64,000 bases of DNA from Streptomyces sp. TLI_053 (GTDB taxonomy: Bacteria; Actinomycetota; Actinomycetes; Streptomycetales; Streptomycetaceae): the NCBI RefSeq assembly GCF_900105395.1, contig NZ_LT629775.1, positions 4,858,001 through 4,922,000 on the forward strand, written 5' to 3'. The notes below the pieces were generated by a model. The model was not told the DNA's origin, did not search any database, and worked only from the letters and a program-made list of their open reading frames with translations. Position 1 is the stretch's first letter; each line of letters opens with the position of its first letter. The position numbers and the translations under genes were made by a program. This document shows, piece by piece, positions 25,522-34,233 of this stretch.

Positions 25522-26136
25522 TTAGAACGGGGGCTCTTCCGAGAAGCCGCCACCGGACGGGGCGCCCCAGCTGCCGCCACCCTGGTTTCCACCGGAGGGA
25601 GCGCTGGACGCCCACGGGTCGTCGGAGGGGCCGGACTGGCCACCGGAGTTTCCACCCCAGCCGCCGCCCTGCTGGCCGCCACCGCCGCCCCAGTTGCCGC
25701 CGCCCTGGCCGCCGCCCTGAGGGCCGCCGCCGAAGCCGCCGCCACCGGGGGCGCCGCCGGGACCACCGGACCGGTTGGCCCGGGTGACCTTCGCGGTCGC
25801 CGAGCGCAGGCTCGGACCGACCTCGTCGACCTCGACCTCGAAGACCGTCCGCTTCTCGCCTTCCTTGGTCTCGTAAGACCGCTGGCGCAGTCGGCCCTGC
25901 ACGATGACGCGCATGCCGCGCTGCAGCGACTCGGCCACGTTCTCCGCCGGCTGCCGCCAGACGTTGCACGTGAGGAAGAGGCTCTCGCCGTCCTTCCACT
26001 CGTTCGTCTGGCGGTCGAAGGTGCGGGGGGTGGACGCGATGCGGAACTTCGCGACCGCCGCACCCGACGGGGTGAAGCGCAGCTCGGGGTCGTCGACGAG
26101 ATTGCCGACGAGGGTGATGACGGTCTCGCCTGCCAT
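25522..26136 (-). CDS. ssb: Single-stranded DNA-binding protein
   Basis: A 204-residue SSB. The OB-fold (about residues 1-112) starts MAGETVITLVGNLVDDPELRFTPSG and includes VWRQPAENVAESLQRGMRVIVQGRLRQRSYETKEG. A Gly/Gln/Trp-rich linker (about 120-190) leads to the acidic tip EEPPF that contacts other replication proteins. The tip is less acidic than E. coli DDDIPF. It lies between rpsF and rpsR as in most bacteria, with a parS site in the rpsF-ssb spacer. Confidence 0.97.
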   Translation of the reverse strand: MAGETVITLVGNLVDDPELRFTPSGAAVAKFRIASTPRTFDRQTNEWKDGESLFLTCNVWRQPAENVAESLQRGMRVIVQGRLRQRSYETKEGEKRTVFEVEVDEVGPSLRSATAKVTRANRSGGPGGAPGGGGFGGGPQGGGQGGGNWGGGGGQQGGGWGGNSGGQSGPSDDPWASSAPSGGNQGGGSWGAPSGGGFSEEPPF

Positions 26137-26174
26137 GTGGTGATGACCTCTCGGGAAGATGTCCGTTCACCGCT

Positions 26175-26188
26175 GTTTCACGTGAAAC
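26175..26188. other. parS centromere site (rpsF-ssb spacer)
   Basis: Exact GTTTCACGTGAAAC, extended to a 20-bp perfect palindrome (26172-26191). It lies in the short spacer between rpsF and ssb, so ParB could load inside a highly expressed operon. Confidence 0.93.
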
Positions 26189-26231
26189 AGCGGACGCGAG
26201 CTACCCGAGACCCGAAGGCCTCAGAGGTGGC

Positions 26232-26522
26232 TCAGTGGGTGTCCGGGCGCAGGACCTTGGTCCGCAGAACCGACTCGCTCAGGCCCATCTGGCGGTCGAG
26301 CTCCTTGACGACCTCAGGCGTGGCCTGGAGGTCGATGACCGAGTAGATGCCCTCGGACTGCTTGTTGATCTCGTAGGCCAGACGGCGGCGACCCCAGGTG
26401 TCGACCTTCTCGACCTTGCCGCCCGCGTTGCGGACGACAGCCAGGAAGCTCTCGATCAGGGGGGAAACGGCGCGCTCCTCGACCGAGGGGTCGAGGATGA
26501 CCATCACCTCGTAGTGACGCAT
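26232..26522 (-). CDS. rpsF: 30S ribosomal protein S6
   Basis: A 96-residue small-subunit protein, start MRHYEVMVILDPSVEERAV, with WGRRRLAYEINKQSEGIY typical of S6. ATG at 26522, preceded by an excellent ribosome-binding site, AAAGGAGGTGG, 8 bases upstream. It is the first gene of the rpsF-ssb-rpsR-rplI operon. A hairpin in the leader may allow feedback by the S6:S18 complex. Confidence 0.98.
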   Translation of the reverse strand: MRHYEVMVILDPSVEERAVSPLIESFLAVVRNAGGKVEKVDTWGRRRLAYEINKQSEGIYSVIDLQATPEVVKELDRQMGLSESVLRTKVLRPDTH

Positions 26523-26550
26523 GAGTAACCCACCTCCTTTGGACTCAACG

Positions 26551-26569
26551 GCCACGGTCTCTCCGTGGC
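26551..26569 (-). promoter_or_regulatory. Leader hairpin upstream of rpsF (candidate S6:S18 autoregulatory element)
   Basis: A GCCACGG arm, a 5-base loop and CCGTGGC lie 28 bases before the rpsF start on the minus strand. Many bacterial rpsF leaders carry a stem bound by the S6:S18 complex. This hairpin is in the right place and contains an ACCG element, but the conserved bulge of that family could not be confirmed by eye. Confidence 0.35.
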
Positions 26570-26821
26570 AGGAGGGTTGTGCAGCGTCGACACCGGTGCA
26601 GTGCCGACTTCGGCCACCGTAGCGGCCGGGTCGGACAGCCCGTCCCCGTTCACCCGAAAGAGGGCAGCGGAGGGCACAACTACACCAGTGCAGACGACCC
26701 ACCCTACCCGCACCCGGACGGACGAACAAAACGCATAGGGGTTGTGAGACCGACCCAACCGCCGCAATCTGGACGGAACGGGTTTCCTGCTCGTTCGTCT
26801 CCACGCCAGGAGGTGGGACAC

Positions 26822-27121
26822 ATGGCCCAGACCGTCCACCGCATGCCCGCCCTCACCCTGAACACCGACGGCCACCCGCACCCGCGCGAGAACACCCTGG
26901 TCGGCGTCACCGCCGTCCTGGGCGTGATCGCCTTCACCACCTCGTTCTTCCACAACCTGCATCTGCTGACCTCGTGGACCGGCCTGTTCGGGATCATCAC
27001 CGGCCTGCTCGGGATGTACATCTCGGTGACCACGGCCGAGCGCTTCGTCCTGATGGTCACGCTCGGCGCCTCGGCGATCGGCTTCTACCTCGGCATCGCC
27101 CGCGGCGGGCTGTGGGGCTAG
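26822..27121 (+). CDS. Small conserved membrane protein, function unknown
   Basis: A 99-residue protein with three hydrophobic segments (about residues 26-45, 50-70 and 74-95). The start MAQTVHRMPALTLNTDGHPHPRENTL is hydrophilic. No domain is recognised. ATG at 26822 with AGGAGGT 7-8 bases upstream, so translation should be strong. It is divergent from rpsF; a perfect hairpin follows the gene. The third segment ends in ARGGLWG at the C terminus. Confidence 0.75.
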   Translation: MAQTVHRMPALTLNTDGHPHPRENTLVGVTAVLGVIAFTTSFFHNLHLLTSWTGLFGIITGLLGMYISVTTAERFVLMVTLGASAIGFYLGIARGGLWG

Positions 27122-27148
27122 CTCCCACAGCGCGCGAGGAACCCCCGG

Positions 27149-27197
27149 CGCCCCCGCGGCGTATCTGTCTTCGACGGACCGGTACGCCGCGGGGGCG
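27149..27197 (+). terminator. Hairpin after the small membrane protein gene
   Basis: Perfect 15-base arms (27149-27163 and 27183-27197) with a 19-base loop, 28 bases past the stop codon. Confidence 0.7.
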
Positions 27198-27367
27198 TCG
27201 CCGTGCCCGCGACGGACGACCCGCGACAGCCGGGCTCCACCGCGGGCGGGACCCGCGGCCGACGGAACCCGCGGCCGACCGGACCCGCGGCCGACCGGAC
27301 CCCGGACGATAGGGTCAGCCCGAGAACACGGGGCCCACCGCAGCCCGACCGACGAGGAGCACCGAGC

Positions 27368-28486
27368 ATGAGCCTGCGCCTGAGGACGATCACCCGCGAG
27401 GAGCACCTCGCCTTCATCAGGAGCCGCGCCTCGGCCAGCCACATGCAGGTTCCGTCCTGGGGCGACGTGAAGGCCGAGTGGCGCACCGAGTCGATCGGCT
27501 GGTTCGACCAGAACAACCAGCTCGTCGGCGCCGGCCTGGTGCTCTACCGCCAGCTCCCCAAGGTCAAGCGCTACCTCGCCTACCTGCCCGAGGGCCCGGT
27601 GATCGACTGGTTCGACCGTGACCTCGACCGCTGGCTGCAGCCGATGCTCGCCCACCTGAAGTCCCAGGGCGCCTTCTCGGTGAAGATGGGCCCGCCGGTG
27701 GTCATCCGCCGCTGGAACGCCCCGACCATCAAGGAGGCCATCGCCGGCAAGGAGGCGAAGCGCCTGCGCGACATCGAGGCCGACTGGTACGAGCCGCGCG
27801 CCTTCGAGGTCGCCGACCGGCTGCGCAAGGCCGGCTGGCTCCAGGGCGAGGACGGCGGCGCCGGCTTCGGCGACGTCCAGCCCCGCTACGTCTTCCAGGT
27901 GCCGCTGGCCAACCGCTCGCTGGACGACATCCAGAAGGGCTTCAACCAGCTCTGGCGCCGCAACATCAAGAAGGCCGAGAAGAGCGGCGTCGAGGTGGTC
28001 CAGGGCGGCTACGACGAGCTGCCGATCTTCCACCAGCTCTACCTGGTGACCGCCGAGCGCGACAGGTTCACCCCGCGCCCGCTGTCGTACTTCCAGCGCA
28101 TGTGGAACGCCCTCACCGCCGAGGACCCGAACCGGATGCGCCTGTACATCGCCTACCACGAGGGCGAGCCGCTGGCGGCGACCACGATGCTGGTCGTCGG
28201 CGAGCACGTCTGGTACTCCTACGGCGCCTCGGCCAACCACAAGCGCGAGGTCAAGCCGTCCAACGCGATCCAGTGGCGGATGATGCGCGACTCCTACGCG
28301 CTGGGCGGCGGTGTGTACGACCTCCGCGGCATCTCCGACACCCTGGACGAGAACGACCACCTGTTCGGCCTGATCCAGTTCAAGGTCGGCACCGGCGGCC
28401 AGGCCGCCGAGTACCTCGGCGAGTGGGACTTCCCGCTCAACAAGCTGCTGCACAAGGCCCTCGACCTCTACATGTCGCGCCGCTGA
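27368..28486 (+). CDS. femX: FemX-type peptidyltransferase (lipid II glycine transferase, FemAB family)
   Basis: A 372-residue GNAT-fold protein of the FemABX family. These enzymes use glycyl-tRNA to add the first amino acid of the cross-bridge to lipid II; in S. coelicolor the femX product adds the single glycine of the LL-Dap wall. Evidence: LAYLPEGPVIDW, VFQVPLANRSLDDIQKGFNQLWRRNIKKAEKSGVEV split over two lines of the fold, and the C-terminal WYSYGASANHKR and DLRGISDTLDENDHLFGL, both family signatures. ATG at 27368. The alanine racemase-like gene follows 58 bases later, so both wall-amino-acid functions may be co-expressed. Confidence 0.9.
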   Translation: MSLRLRTITREEHLAFIRSRASASHMQVPSWGDVKAEWRTESIGWFDQNNQLVGAGLVLYRQLPKVKRYLAYLPEGPVIDWFDRDLDRWLQPMLAHLKSQGAFSVKMGPPVVIRRWNAPTIKEAIAGKEAKRLRDIEADWYEPRAFEVADRLRKAGWLQGEDGGAGFGDVQPRYVFQVPLANRSLDDIQKGFNQLWRRNIKKAEKSGVEVVQGGYDELPIFHQLYLVTAERDRFTPRPLSYFQRMWNALTAEDPNRMRLYIAYHEGEPLAATTMLVVGEHVWYSYGASANHKREVKPSNAIQWRMMRDSYALGGGVYDLRGISDTLDENDHLFGLIQFKVGTGGQAAEYLGEWDFPLNKLLHKALDLYMSRR

Positions 28487-28544
28487 GCAGCACCCCGCCG
28501 AGCCCCCGAGCCGCCGTGCCCAACACCCCCTGGGAGATGACCCG

Positions 28545-29579
28545 ATGACGCTGTCGCTCTATCTCGACACCGAACGCTGGCGTACCCACCAGCGCTCCGT
28601 CCTGGCCGAGTTCCCCGGCCTGGTGCCGGTGGCGAAGGGCAACGGCTACGGACTGGGCAACCACCGCCTGGCCGAGGAGGCGACCCTCCTCGGCACCGGC
28701 GTACTGGCCGTCGGCACCGCCTACGAGGCCGCCGACGCGGCCGACTGGTACGGCGGCGAGCTGCTGGTCCTCACCCCCTACCGGGTGGGCGAGGAGGCGC
28801 TCCCGCTGCCGCACGCCCGGGTGATCCGGACGGTGGCGAGCGTGGAGGGCCTGCGGGCGCTGCACGGCGCCCGGGTCGTGCTGGAGTGCATGACCACCAT
28901 GCGCCGGCACGGCGTCTCGGCCGCCGACCTCCCGGCGGTCGCCGCCGAGCTGGAGGGCGTCGCCTTCGAGGGCCTGGCGCTGCACCTGCCGATGGACCGG
29001 CCGGACGGCTCCAGCCCCGTCGAGGAGGTCGCGTACTGGGTGGAGACCGCCCGGGCCGCCGGCCTCCCGGTGCACACCGTCTTCGTCAGCCACCTCGGCG
29101 CGGCGGGCATGGAGCAGCTGACCCAGCGCTTCCCCGGCACCGTCTTCCGGGCCCGGATCGGCACCCGGCTCTGGCTGGGCGACCACGGCGCGCTGGAGGT
29201 CAGGGCCACCGTGCTGGACGTGACCCCGGTCAAGAAGGGCGACCGCTACGGCTACCGCCAGCACCCGGCGCCGGCCGACGGCCACCTGCTGGTGGTCGCC
29301 GGCGGCACCGCGCACGGCATCGGGCTGGAGGCGCCCAAGTACGTCCAGGGCATGTCCTCGCGGGCCAAGGGCATCGCCCGGGCCGGTCTGGCCACCGTCA
29401 ACAAGACCAAGTCGCCGTACCACTGGGCGGGCAAGCAGCTCTGGTTCGCCGAGCCGCCGCACATGCAGGTGTCGCTGCTGCTCCTGGACGGCGAGAGCGA
29501 GCCGCCGGCGATCGGCGACGAGCTGGGCCTCCAGGTCCGGCACACCACCACGCACTTCGACCGCGTGGTCGACCGCTGA
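28545..29579 (+). CDS. Alanine racemase-like PLP protein
   Basis: A 344-residue protein with an alanine-racemase N-terminal barrel. The PLP-binding lysine is Lys31 in VPVAKGNGYGLG, and RIGTRLWLGD provides the phosphate and substrate region near the end of the barrel. The C-terminal beta domain has diverged. It is shorter than canonical Alr (370-390 residues), and the catalytic Tyr of the second domain is not obvious, so racemase activity is likely but not certain. It sits directly after femX, suggesting a wall-peptide role. Translation begins at ATG 28545; the upstream GGGAG is close. Confidence 0.75.
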   Translation: MTLSLYLDTERWRTHQRSVLAEFPGLVPVAKGNGYGLGNHRLAEEATLLGTGVLAVGTAYEAADAADWYGGELLVLTPYRVGEEALPLPHARVIRTVASVEGLRALHGARVVLECMTTMRRHGVSAADLPAVAAELEGVAFEGLALHLPMDRPDGSSPVEEVAYWVETARAAGLPVHTVFVSHLGAAGMEQLTQRFPGTVFRARIGTRLWLGDHGALEVRATVLDVTPVKKGDRYGYRQHPAPADGHLLVVAGGTAHGIGLEAPKYVQGMSSRAKGIARAGLATVNKTKSPYHWAGKQLWFAEPPHMQVSLLLLDGESEPPAIGDELGLQVRHTTTHFDRVVDR

Positions 29580-29613
29580 GAAGCGCTGAGACGCGCTGAG
29601 ACGCGCTGAGAAC
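29574..29613 (+). repeat. Four tandem 10-bp units spanning the stop codon
   Basis: Four units of CGCTGAGAMN type (10 bp each), beginning in the last codons of the alanine racemase-like gene and including its stop codon. Every unit contains a TGA. It looks like slippage-generated sequence; no function is evident. Confidence 0.7.
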
Positions 29614-29675
29614 CGCAGGTCGACCACGGATCGGCCGCGTGGCCGACCGCCGACCGACCGCTGATCGACCGCCGA

Positions 29676-29701
29676 GGACCGGCCCCCGCGGGGGCCGGTC
29701 C
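29676..29701. terminator. Perfect palindrome between convergent genes
   Basis: A 26-bp perfect GC palindrome (12-base arms, 2-base centre) between the alanine racemase-like gene and the GT87 gene. It would form a stable hairpin in both transcripts. Confidence 0.75.
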
Positions 29702-29703
29702 GG

Positions 29704-31251
29704 TCAGACCTTCTCGGCCGGTTCCGCGGCGGGCGGCTCCTCCAGCCACGCCTCGGGGCCGGCCGGCGCGTACCCGGCGTAGCTCTCCTCCTCGCGCAGC
29801 CGGCGGGCACTGCCGAGCACGAACACGTCCGGGGCCCCGTCGAGCACCCCGCCGGACGGGTCGTCGCTGCCGTCCCAGCGGACCGGGTCGCGGTCCGGCA
29901 GCAGGATGTCCCGGACCACCAGGCCCACCAGGTAGAGCGTGCCCAGCAGGTGCAGCACGATCGCGAAGTGGTACCAGGACTCGCCGATCCCGTGCTGCTT
30001 GGCACCGGTGACGAAGCCCAGGTGGGACCAGATGCCCAGGGTGTAGAGCACCTCGCAGGCCTGCCAGATCAGGATGTCCCGCCAGCGCGGCCGGGCCAGC
30101 ACCGCCAGCGGCAGCAGCCAGAGCACGTACTGCGGCGAGTACACCTTGTTGAGGAGCACGAACGCGGCCACCACCAGGAAGGCCAGCTGGACCACCCTCG
30201 GCCGGCGGGGCGCCGCGAGCCCGAGCCACGCTATCCCCGCGCAGCTCAGCAGCATCAGGACGGCGATGAAGGTGTCGAGGTTGGCCAGTCCGACGCCGCG
30301 GTTCTGCATCAGGATCAGCCAGAGCGAGCCGTAGTCCTCGGTGCGGTGCTTGCTGAAGACGTAGAAGGTCGACCAGCCCTGCCAGTTCGCCATCATGATC
30401 GGCAGATTGACCAGCAGCCAGGCGCCGACCGCGCCGCCGAGCAGGGCCCGCAGGTCGCGGCCGCGCCCGGCCCGCCAGCAGAGCACCACCAGGGGGCCGA
30501 GCAGCAGCAGCGGGTAGAGCTTGGCCGCGGTGGCGAGCCCGATGAACACGCCGGCCCAGAGCGGTCGCGAGCCGGACCACCAGGCGAGCGCGACGGCGGC
30601 CAGCGCCACGGCCAGCAGGTCCCAGTTCACGGTGGCGTTGAGCAGCAGCACCGGCGCCAGGGCGAACATCAGCGCGTCCCAGGGGCGGCGCCGGTGGGTG
30701 CGGGAGAGCGCGACCACGGCGACCACCGCGCAGGCCATCAGCAGGCCGGCGTTGATGGTCCAGAACCAGCGCTCCTGGTCCTGGAGGGCGCCGCCGCCGG
30801 GCGTCAGCCAGGCCGCGACCTGCATGAACAGGCCGGTCAGCACCGGGTACTCGAGGAACTGCAGGTCCCCGGAGGTGCCCGGGATGCGGTCCACGTAGGG
30901 GTGCAGTCCGGCCGCGAATCCGCGCCCGGAGAACAGGTGCGGGATGTCGCTGTAGCAGGCGTGCACGTACTGCGGCGAGCCGGGCTGGAACCAGGCGGCG
31001 TTGTAGCAGGGCAGCTTCTGCGCCATGCCCAGCACCGAGACCACGATCACCACCAGCGCCAGGAAGCGGGCCGGGATCCACCAGGAGACGCCGAGCAGGG
31101 CGCGCCGCCCGGGCGGGCCGCCGATCACCTCACTGCCGGCGGCCGCGACCGGGTCCTCGTCCGCCGGCACCACCACGGTGTTGGCCTGTGGACCGGGCGC
31201 CGGCGCGACCCGGTCCTCTTCCGCACGAGTGCTGGACGTCATGGCGGACAT
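29704..31251 (-). CDS. GT-C glycosyltransferase, family 87 (DUF2029)-like
   Basis: A 515-residue polytopic membrane protein with about eleven helices. GT87 members are polyprenyl-phosphate-mannose-dependent mannosyltransferases of actinobacterial envelopes. Matching features are the external acidic loop FLEYPVLTGLFMQVAAWLTP, the loop YNAAWFQPGSP after helix one, TAAKLYPLLLLGPL, and LLNKVYSPQYVLWLLPL. Hydrophilic tails of 50 (N) and 60 (C) residues lie in the cytoplasm. If the family assignment holds, it could use the lipid-linked mannose made by the enzyme at 14083. Confidence 0.78.
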   Translation of the reverse strand: MSAMTSSTRAEEDRVAPAPGPQANTVVVPADEDPVAAAGSEVIGGPPGRRALLGVSWWIPARFLALVVIVVSVLGMAQKLPCYNAAWFQPGSPQYVHACYSDIPHLFSGRGFAAGLHPYVDRIPGTSGDLQFLEYPVLTGLFMQVAAWLTPGGGALQDQERWFWTINAGLLMACAVVAVVALSRTHRRRPWDALMFALAPVLLLNATVNWDLLAVALAAVALAWWSGSRPLWAGVFIGLATAAKLYPLLLLGPLVVLCWRAGRGRDLRALLGGAVGAWLLVNLPIMMANWQGWSTFYVFSKHRTEDYGSLWLILMQNRGVGLANLDTFIAVLMLLSCAGIAWLGLAAPRRPRVVQLAFLVVAAFVLLNKVYSPQYVLWLLPLAVLARPRWRDILIWQACEVLYTLGIWSHLGFVTGAKQHGIGESWYHFAIVLHLLGTLYLVGLVVRDILLPDRDPVRWDGSDDPSGGVLDGAPDVFVLGSARRLREEESYAGYAPAGPEAWLEEPPAAEPAEKV

Positions 31252-31391
31252 CCTGCCGCACCCCGCCCGCCCGTACGAGGAGGCCCCTGCCCCTTTTCCC
31301 AGGGCCGCGACGGCCGGGGCGGCCCCGGAACGGCCCCGGGACGGCGGCTCGGGGCCCGGCTACCGGCACGAATCGCTCCGAATACGGCGAA

Positions 31392-31428
31392 ACGGCGGTG
31401 GGAGGCTCCGAGGAGCTCCCACCGCCGT
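31392..31428 (-). terminator. Hairpin downstream of ponA
   Basis: Perfect 13-base arms (31392-31404 and 31416-31428) with an 11-base loop, 16 bases past the ponA stop codon. Confidence 0.8.
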
Positions 31429-31443
31429 CACGGTCACCCGGTA

Positions 31444-34233
31444 CTACGGCGCCACCGCGCTGCCGCCGCCCGGCGAGGGCGAGGTGGACGGCTTGGGCGG
31501 CTTGCTGGTCGCGCCGCCGGTCGCACCGCCCGCCCCGCCGCCCGGGTCCGGGGTCGGGGTCGTCGGCTGGGTCGGCGTGGTGCAGCCGATCGGACCGAGC
31601 AGGCAGCTCGGCGAGGGCGTGGTGCCGCCGCCGCCGTTGGCACCGCCACCGTTGGCACCGCCACCGGTGGTCCCGCCGCCGTTGGCACCGCCGCCGTTGG
31701 CACCACCACCGTTCGTGCCGCCGCCGTTGGCACCACCACCGTTCGTCCCGCCGCCCGGGTTCGGGTTGGTCTTGGTCGGACCGGGCTGAGTGGGCACCGT
31801 GCCCGGGCAGTCGACGCCCGGGACGCAGGCCGGCCCCTGGGTGACCGGCGGCTGGGTCGGCTGCCCTGCGTTCGGGTCGACCGGGGGAGCGGTCACGGTC
31901 TCGGTGGTGGTCGGGGTCGGCGCGGCGCTCGCCGTGCTCGGCGCGCCCGAGGAGTCGACCTGCGAGCCGACCGGCTGCGGGGTCGGGAAGTTCAGCTTCT
32001 TCTCGTTGGCCAGCGCGACCTTCATGTACCGGGTGAAGACGTCCGCGGGGACGTCACCACCGTGCACCGAGTCCTTGCCGCCGGTGCCGTTCAGCGAGAG
32101 CCGCTCGTGCACGGTCGGGTCCTCGCGCCACATCGCCACGCTGGTGGCCAGCTGCGGGGTGTAGCCGACCCACCAGGCCGACTTGTTCTCGTCGGTGGTA
32201 CCGGTCTTGCCGGCCACCGGACGGCCGAGGGCGTTGGTCTTGGTACCGGTACCCTTCTGCGCCACGTTCACCAGCACGTCGGTGATGTTGTCGGCGACGG
32301 CCGGCTCCAGTGCCTGCTTGGTCTCGTGCTTGCCGAAGCCGGCCCGCTCCTTGCCGTCCACCAGGACCTTGGTGACCGAGTAGGGCTCGGCCTGCTTGCC
32401 GCTGGCGGCGAAGGTGGCGTAGGCGTCCGCCATCCGGATCGGGCTGATGGTGGAGACGCCGAGCGGGAAGGTCGCCGTCTTCGCCTCCTTCTCGATGCTC
32501 TCCTTGCGGATGCCCAGCGCCTCGGCGGTCTGCATCACGGCCGCGCCGCCGACGTCCTGGTTCAGCTGCACGAACGGCACGTTGTAGGAGTACTGCATGG
32601 CCATCCGCAGCGAGACGTAGCCGCGCTTGCCCTTCTCCTCGTTCTTCTGCCGGTACGGCTTGCCGTCGTCACCGAGCAGCAGCGAGCCGTCCGGCTTGCG
32701 GATCTCCGAGAGGTCGTCGGACAGGTAGCGGCTGTCGGCGTTGATCCGCTTGGGCTTGCCCTTGTCGTCGGTCGCGGTCAGCACGCCGGTCTGCATGGCG
32801 GTGGCCAGGACGAAGGGCTTGAAGGTCGAGCCGACCTGGACGCCCTGGGCGTCGGCGTTGTTGCCGAAGTTCCCGTTCTCGACCCCCTCGCCGCCGTAGA
32901 TGGCGACGATCGCGCCGTCACCGGGGACGATGCTGGAGGCGCCGAACTGGACGAAGTTGTCGTTGTTCGGGCGCTTCTGGACGTTGAGGGTCTCCGCCTT
33001 GACGTCGTCCACGGCCTTCTTCAGGGCGTCGACCTTCTCCTTCTGGAAGGTCGTGTAGATCTTGAAGCCGCCCTTGTCGATCGCCCGCTGGTCGATCGTC
33101 GGGTCCTTGGCCATGACGAACTTGTTGGCGGTCTCGACCATGTAGCTGATCTGACCGTTCATATTCGCCGACGGGACCTGCTTGATCGGGGTGGGGAAGG
33201 CGGTGCACTTCGCCCGCTCCTCGGCGGTGGTGTTCTTGGTCTCCACCATCCGGTCGAGGATCCACTTCCAGCGTTCCTCGGCGCGGGCCTGGTTGGCCTT
33301 GATGGTCGGGTCGTAGTACGACGCGCCCTTGAGCAGGCCGGCCAGCATGGCGCTCTGGCACAGGTCGAGGTCCTTGGCGTTGACGCCGTAGTACGCCTGG
33401 GCGGCGGCCTGGGCGCCGGTGGCGCCGCGGCCGAACCAGCTGGTGTTGAGGTAGCCCTTGAGGATGTCGGGCTTCTCGTACTCCTGGTTGACCTTCAGGG
33501 TGATGAAGAACTCCTTCATCTTGCGGCTGAGGGTCTGCTCCTGGGTCAGGTAGGCGTTCTTGACGTACTGCTGGGTGATGGTCGAGGCGCCCTGGGTCTG
33601 GCCGCCCTTGGCCATGTTGACCACCGCGCGCAGCATGCCCTTGGGGTCGATGCCGCTGTCCGTGCGGAAGGTCTCGTTCTCCGCCGCGATGACCGCGTTC
33701 TGGAGGTTGGGCGAGATGTCGGCCAGCTCGACGATCTGCCGGTTGGTCTCGCCCTTGCGGACCATCTCGGTGCCGTCGGCCCAGAAGTAGATGTTGTTCT
33801 GATCGTTCACCAGGGCGTTCAGCGGCGGGATCTTCGTGCTCTGGTAGACGTAGAAGACCGCCCCCACGCAGACCGCGGCGAAGAGCAGCACGGCGCTCAG
33901 CCACTGCCGCCAGGAGGGCAGCCAGCGGCGGACGCCCTGCTTGCCGAAGCGCGGGTAATCGATGAACCGCTTCTTGCCGGGGGCGCCGCCCCGGCCGGCG
34001 GCCGCGGCACCGGCGGCCGTCTCGGCACCGCGCCGGCCGCCCTTCTGGGCCGCCTTCCGCATTTCGGCACGGGTCATCCGGGGCTGCTGGGCGGTGTCCC
34101 GCGCTCCCGGCGGGCGCCGTCGGCCCAGACCCTCCGAGCCAAGCTCGTCGCGCCCGGCTCCTTCCGACCGCCCGTTGCCGTCGCCCGGCGGGCGACCGTC
34201 GCCGCCGGGCGACCTGCGCCGTCGTTCGCTCAT
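31444..34233 (-). CDS. ponA: Class A penicillin-binding protein (transglycosylase/transpeptidase)
   Basis: A 929-residue bifunctional peptidoglycan synthase. A basic cytoplasmic tail (1-105) precedes one transmembrane helix (about 111-130). The GT51 domain follows (about 160-340) with AAENETFRTDSGIDPKG around Glu185 and GASTITQQYVKN. The transpeptidase domain (about 390-715) has the nucleophile Ser469 in GSTFK, SYN at 549-551 and KTG at 676-678. The first GT motif reads EN rather than the usual ED, a variant I believe is common in actinobacteria. The C-terminal 200 residues are Pro/Thr-rich and end in GGGANGGG repeats, probably threading the wall. It is divergent from padR. Confidence 0.95.
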   Translation of the reverse strand: MSERRRRSPGGDGRPPGDGNGRSEGAGRDELGSEGLGRRRPPGARDTAQQPRMTRAEMRKAAQKGGRRGAETAAGAAAAGRGGAPGKKRFIDYPRFGKQGVRRWLPSWRQWLSAVLLFAAVCVGAVFYVYQSTKIPPLNALVNDQNNIYFWADGTEMVRKGETNRQIVELADISPNLQNAVIAAENETFRTDSGIDPKGMLRAVVNMAKGGQTQGASTITQQYVKNAYLTQEQTLSRKMKEFFITLKVNQEYEKPDILKGYLNTSWFGRGATGAQAAAQAYYGVNAKDLDLCQSAMLAGLLKGASYYDPTIKANQARAEERWKWILDRMVETKNTTAEERAKCTAFPTPIKQVPSANMNGQISYMVETANKFVMAKDPTIDQRAIDKGGFKIYTTFQKEKVDALKKAVDDVKAETLNVQKRPNNDNFVQFGASSIVPGDGAIVAIYGGEGVENGNFGNNADAQGVQVGSTFKPFVLATAMQTGVLTATDDKGKPKRINADSRYLSDDLSEIRKPDGSLLLGDDGKPYRQKNEEKGKRGYVSLRMAMQYSYNVPFVQLNQDVGGAAVMQTAEALGIRKESIEKEAKTATFPLGVSTISPIRMADAYATFAASGKQAEPYSVTKVLVDGKERAGFGKHETKQALEPAVADNITDVLVNVAQKGTGTKTNALGRPVAGKTGTTDENKSAWWVGYTPQLATSVAMWREDPTVHERLSLNGTGGKDSVHGGDVPADVFTRYMKVALANEKKLNFPTPQPVGSQVDSSGAPSTASAAPTPTTTETVTAPPVDPNAGQPTQPPVTQGPACVPGVDCPGTVPTQPGPTKTNPNPGGGTNGGGANGGGTNGGGANGGGANGGGTTGGGANGGGANGGGGTTPSPSCLLGPIGCTTPTQPTTPTPDPGGGAGGATGGATSKPPKPSTSPSPGGGSAVAP
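31636..31755 (-). repeat. Eight 15-bp tandem units in ponA
   Basis: Eight imperfect 15-bp units encode NGGGA/NGGGT repeats near the PBP C terminus. Copy number can change in frame, which would alter the length of the wall-spanning tail. Confidence 0.85.

Noticed and set aside
29574..29613. Tandem CGCTGAG units as an origin-iteron or regulator array
   Set aside because: They begin in the coding end of the gene, each is only 10 bp, and nothing nearby suggests binding; slippage is simpler.
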